A stretch of 64,000 bases of DNA, taken from NCBI GenBank assembly GCA_013397435.1, contig VZRG01001493.1:1-64000 (forward strand), written 5' to 3'. The notes under the pieces are model-generated. The model worked only from the letters and a program-made list of their open reading frames with translations, was not told where the DNA came from and did no database searches. The DNA is from Erythrocercus mccallii (Eukaryota > Chordata > Aves > Passeriformes > Dicruridae). Numbering within the stretch: the first letter of the stretch is position 1; every line of letters begins with the position of its first letter. Both the position numbers and the translations under genes were made by a program. This document shows positions 63,001 through 64,000 of the stretch, in pieces.

Positions 63001-63427
63001 AGAGCAGCAGCAAAACTGAAAGCTGCCAAAGGAGGAATTAAACAGCTGCTCAGGATGCAGCTGTGACCTCACAGGGGTCACCTGCCTCCAGCACAAACTC
63101 CATCATCCAGCCTGAGTGAAAATGTGACCCTCTGGCACCAGGTCTGCTGATGGGAGGCAGCAAAGCAGCTTATCCCTGATTCACTCCAGCTGTGGATATG
63201 TCTGGGGCTGGTGCTCCCCAGCTGTGCCACAACTGCCCTTGGCTTTCACCACTCACCTCTGCCCCTATCAGGCCAAACCAGCTCTGGGGGTTTTGTGGGC
63301 TGAGAGCCGGGCATCAGGCCTGGCTCCCAGTTCACAGTGAGTATTTGGAGCAGGAATGGGGGTCCACCAGCTCCTCCTCCCCACAGGAGATGAGAACCTG
63401 TAGAATGGAGGAGGAGACAGCCACAGG
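54009..63427. other. Unique AT-rich non-coding DNA
   Basis: No exon or well-supported transposon was recognised. A weak resemblance to the antisense of old CR1 families exists at about 60360-60560, too diverged to call. A basic 62-codon frame at 56685-56873 (+) begins with ATG but has no recognised similarity. Long intervals (for example 57080-57510) contain no open frame at all. Confidence 0.5.
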
Positions 63428-63545
63428 CTACCCCTGGTTGTGGATTTCCTTACACTCGGTATGCTCATGCTCATGTGCACTATGTTCAGCCTGAATATAC
63501 TGCTTTCTGTACCACTGATCATACATTTGCTTGTCATTACAGTGC
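63428..63545 (-). CDS. Candidate coding exon at the right edge, unknown protein
   Basis: On the minus strand TTTACTTATAG, a plausible acceptor, ends at 63546. The frame then runs HCNDKQMYDQWYRKQYIQ, followed by AEHSAHEHEHTECKEIHNQG and a TAG at 63428-63430. The peptide is polar, rich in Tyr, Gln, His and Glu, with no low-complexity nucleotide repeat, and reads more like protein than other frames here. An alternative donor, GTAAGG, inside the segment (at about 63455) would make it an internal exon ending near 63461. Its upstream partners would lie beyond base 64000. I do not recognise the family. Chance is still quite possible for 38 codons. Confidence 0.3.
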
Positions 63546-64000
63546 CTATAAGTAAATACAGAGAAATAAATAAGAATACTTAGCACTTTAAGCCCATTAA
63601 AGCATTGGCAAAGTTTCACATGAGATGGTCTTTAAAGCTTGATGTATGGCAATAAAATTAGTTCAGAAAGAGACAGCTGCATAAAAACAATGTATGCCTT
63701 CACATAAAACTATGAAAAATATTTTGACTGGCACAGATTTTAAGGTAGGCTTATTTATTGGAGCTGTGCTTCAGTAATTTAGAAAATACAGAATGGGAAC
63801 AAGAGGAGCATCGGATGCTCACAGAGGGACAGTTCCAAAGAGCACTCATTGCAGCTGATGAGTCTGAAATCACACCAGGCTGATATCAAAGATTCGTACC
63901 CAATGTTGGGCAGTGATCACATTTTACAGAAAACTAAGAGCTAATGAAGAAAAATTAAAAATAAGTGGAGTGGTGGGTTGAAAATATTATGCAAAAATAT
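63546..64000. other. AT-rich flank, possible intron of the candidate exon
   Basis: No feature is recognised. If the exon at 63428-63545 is real, this would be the end of its preceding intron, with an acceptor polypyrimidine tract read on the minus strand. Confidence 0.4.

Overview
The window reads as a gene-poor stretch of a bird nuclear chromosome. The main evidence is its repeats. There are three clear fragments of the CR1 LINE (2985-3205, 10408-11100 and 34795-35245) and one older probable CR1 (24955-25140). There is a solo ERVL long terminal repeat (LTR) at 5808-6387 flanked by a perfect 5-bp target-site duplication. A second, ERVK-like solo LTR lies at 19872-20503. I saw no Alu, B1/B2, L1 or other mammalian repeat. 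Two LTR insertions beside CR1 would fit a songbird, but the order is inference.

No complete protein-coding gene is visible. The open frames present are short and overlap on both strands. None except the CR1 reverse-transcriptase remnants shows a domain I recognise. Three weak exon candidates are listed: 30871-31019 (+), a possible 3'-terminal exon near 44481-44660 (+), and a minus-strand exon at 63428-63545 next to the right edge. The last is the most protein-like and could be the end of a gene whose other exons lie beyond base 64000.

Layout. 1-2984 is unique DNA with a poly-T tract. 2985-3205 is CR1. 3206-5802 is unique. 5803-6392 is the ERVL solo LTR with its duplication. 6393-10407 is unique, with AT-rich and then GC-richer blocks. 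10408-11100 is CR1. 11101-13300 carries most of the simple repeats: a GACA run, an AT-rich tract with a strong hairpin, and a CTG run. 13300-18485 is unique and contains the longest stretch without open frames (16633-18094). 18486-18675 is an assembly gap with identical 35-bp flanks. 19866-20509 is the second LTR. 20510-34794 is mostly unique. 34795-35245 is CR1. 35246-64000 is AT-rich unique DNA with a few palindromes. I saw no CpG island, tRNA, rRNA, CRISPR array or bacterial-type operon.

Nothing here amounts to a new genetic system. The items most worth following up are the gap with duplicated flanks, the two dated-by-structure LTR insertions, the right-edge exon candidate, the AT-rich hairpin and the CpG-containing 19-bp palindrome at 44799-44817. 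All family assignments rest on remembered consensus features, not on a search.
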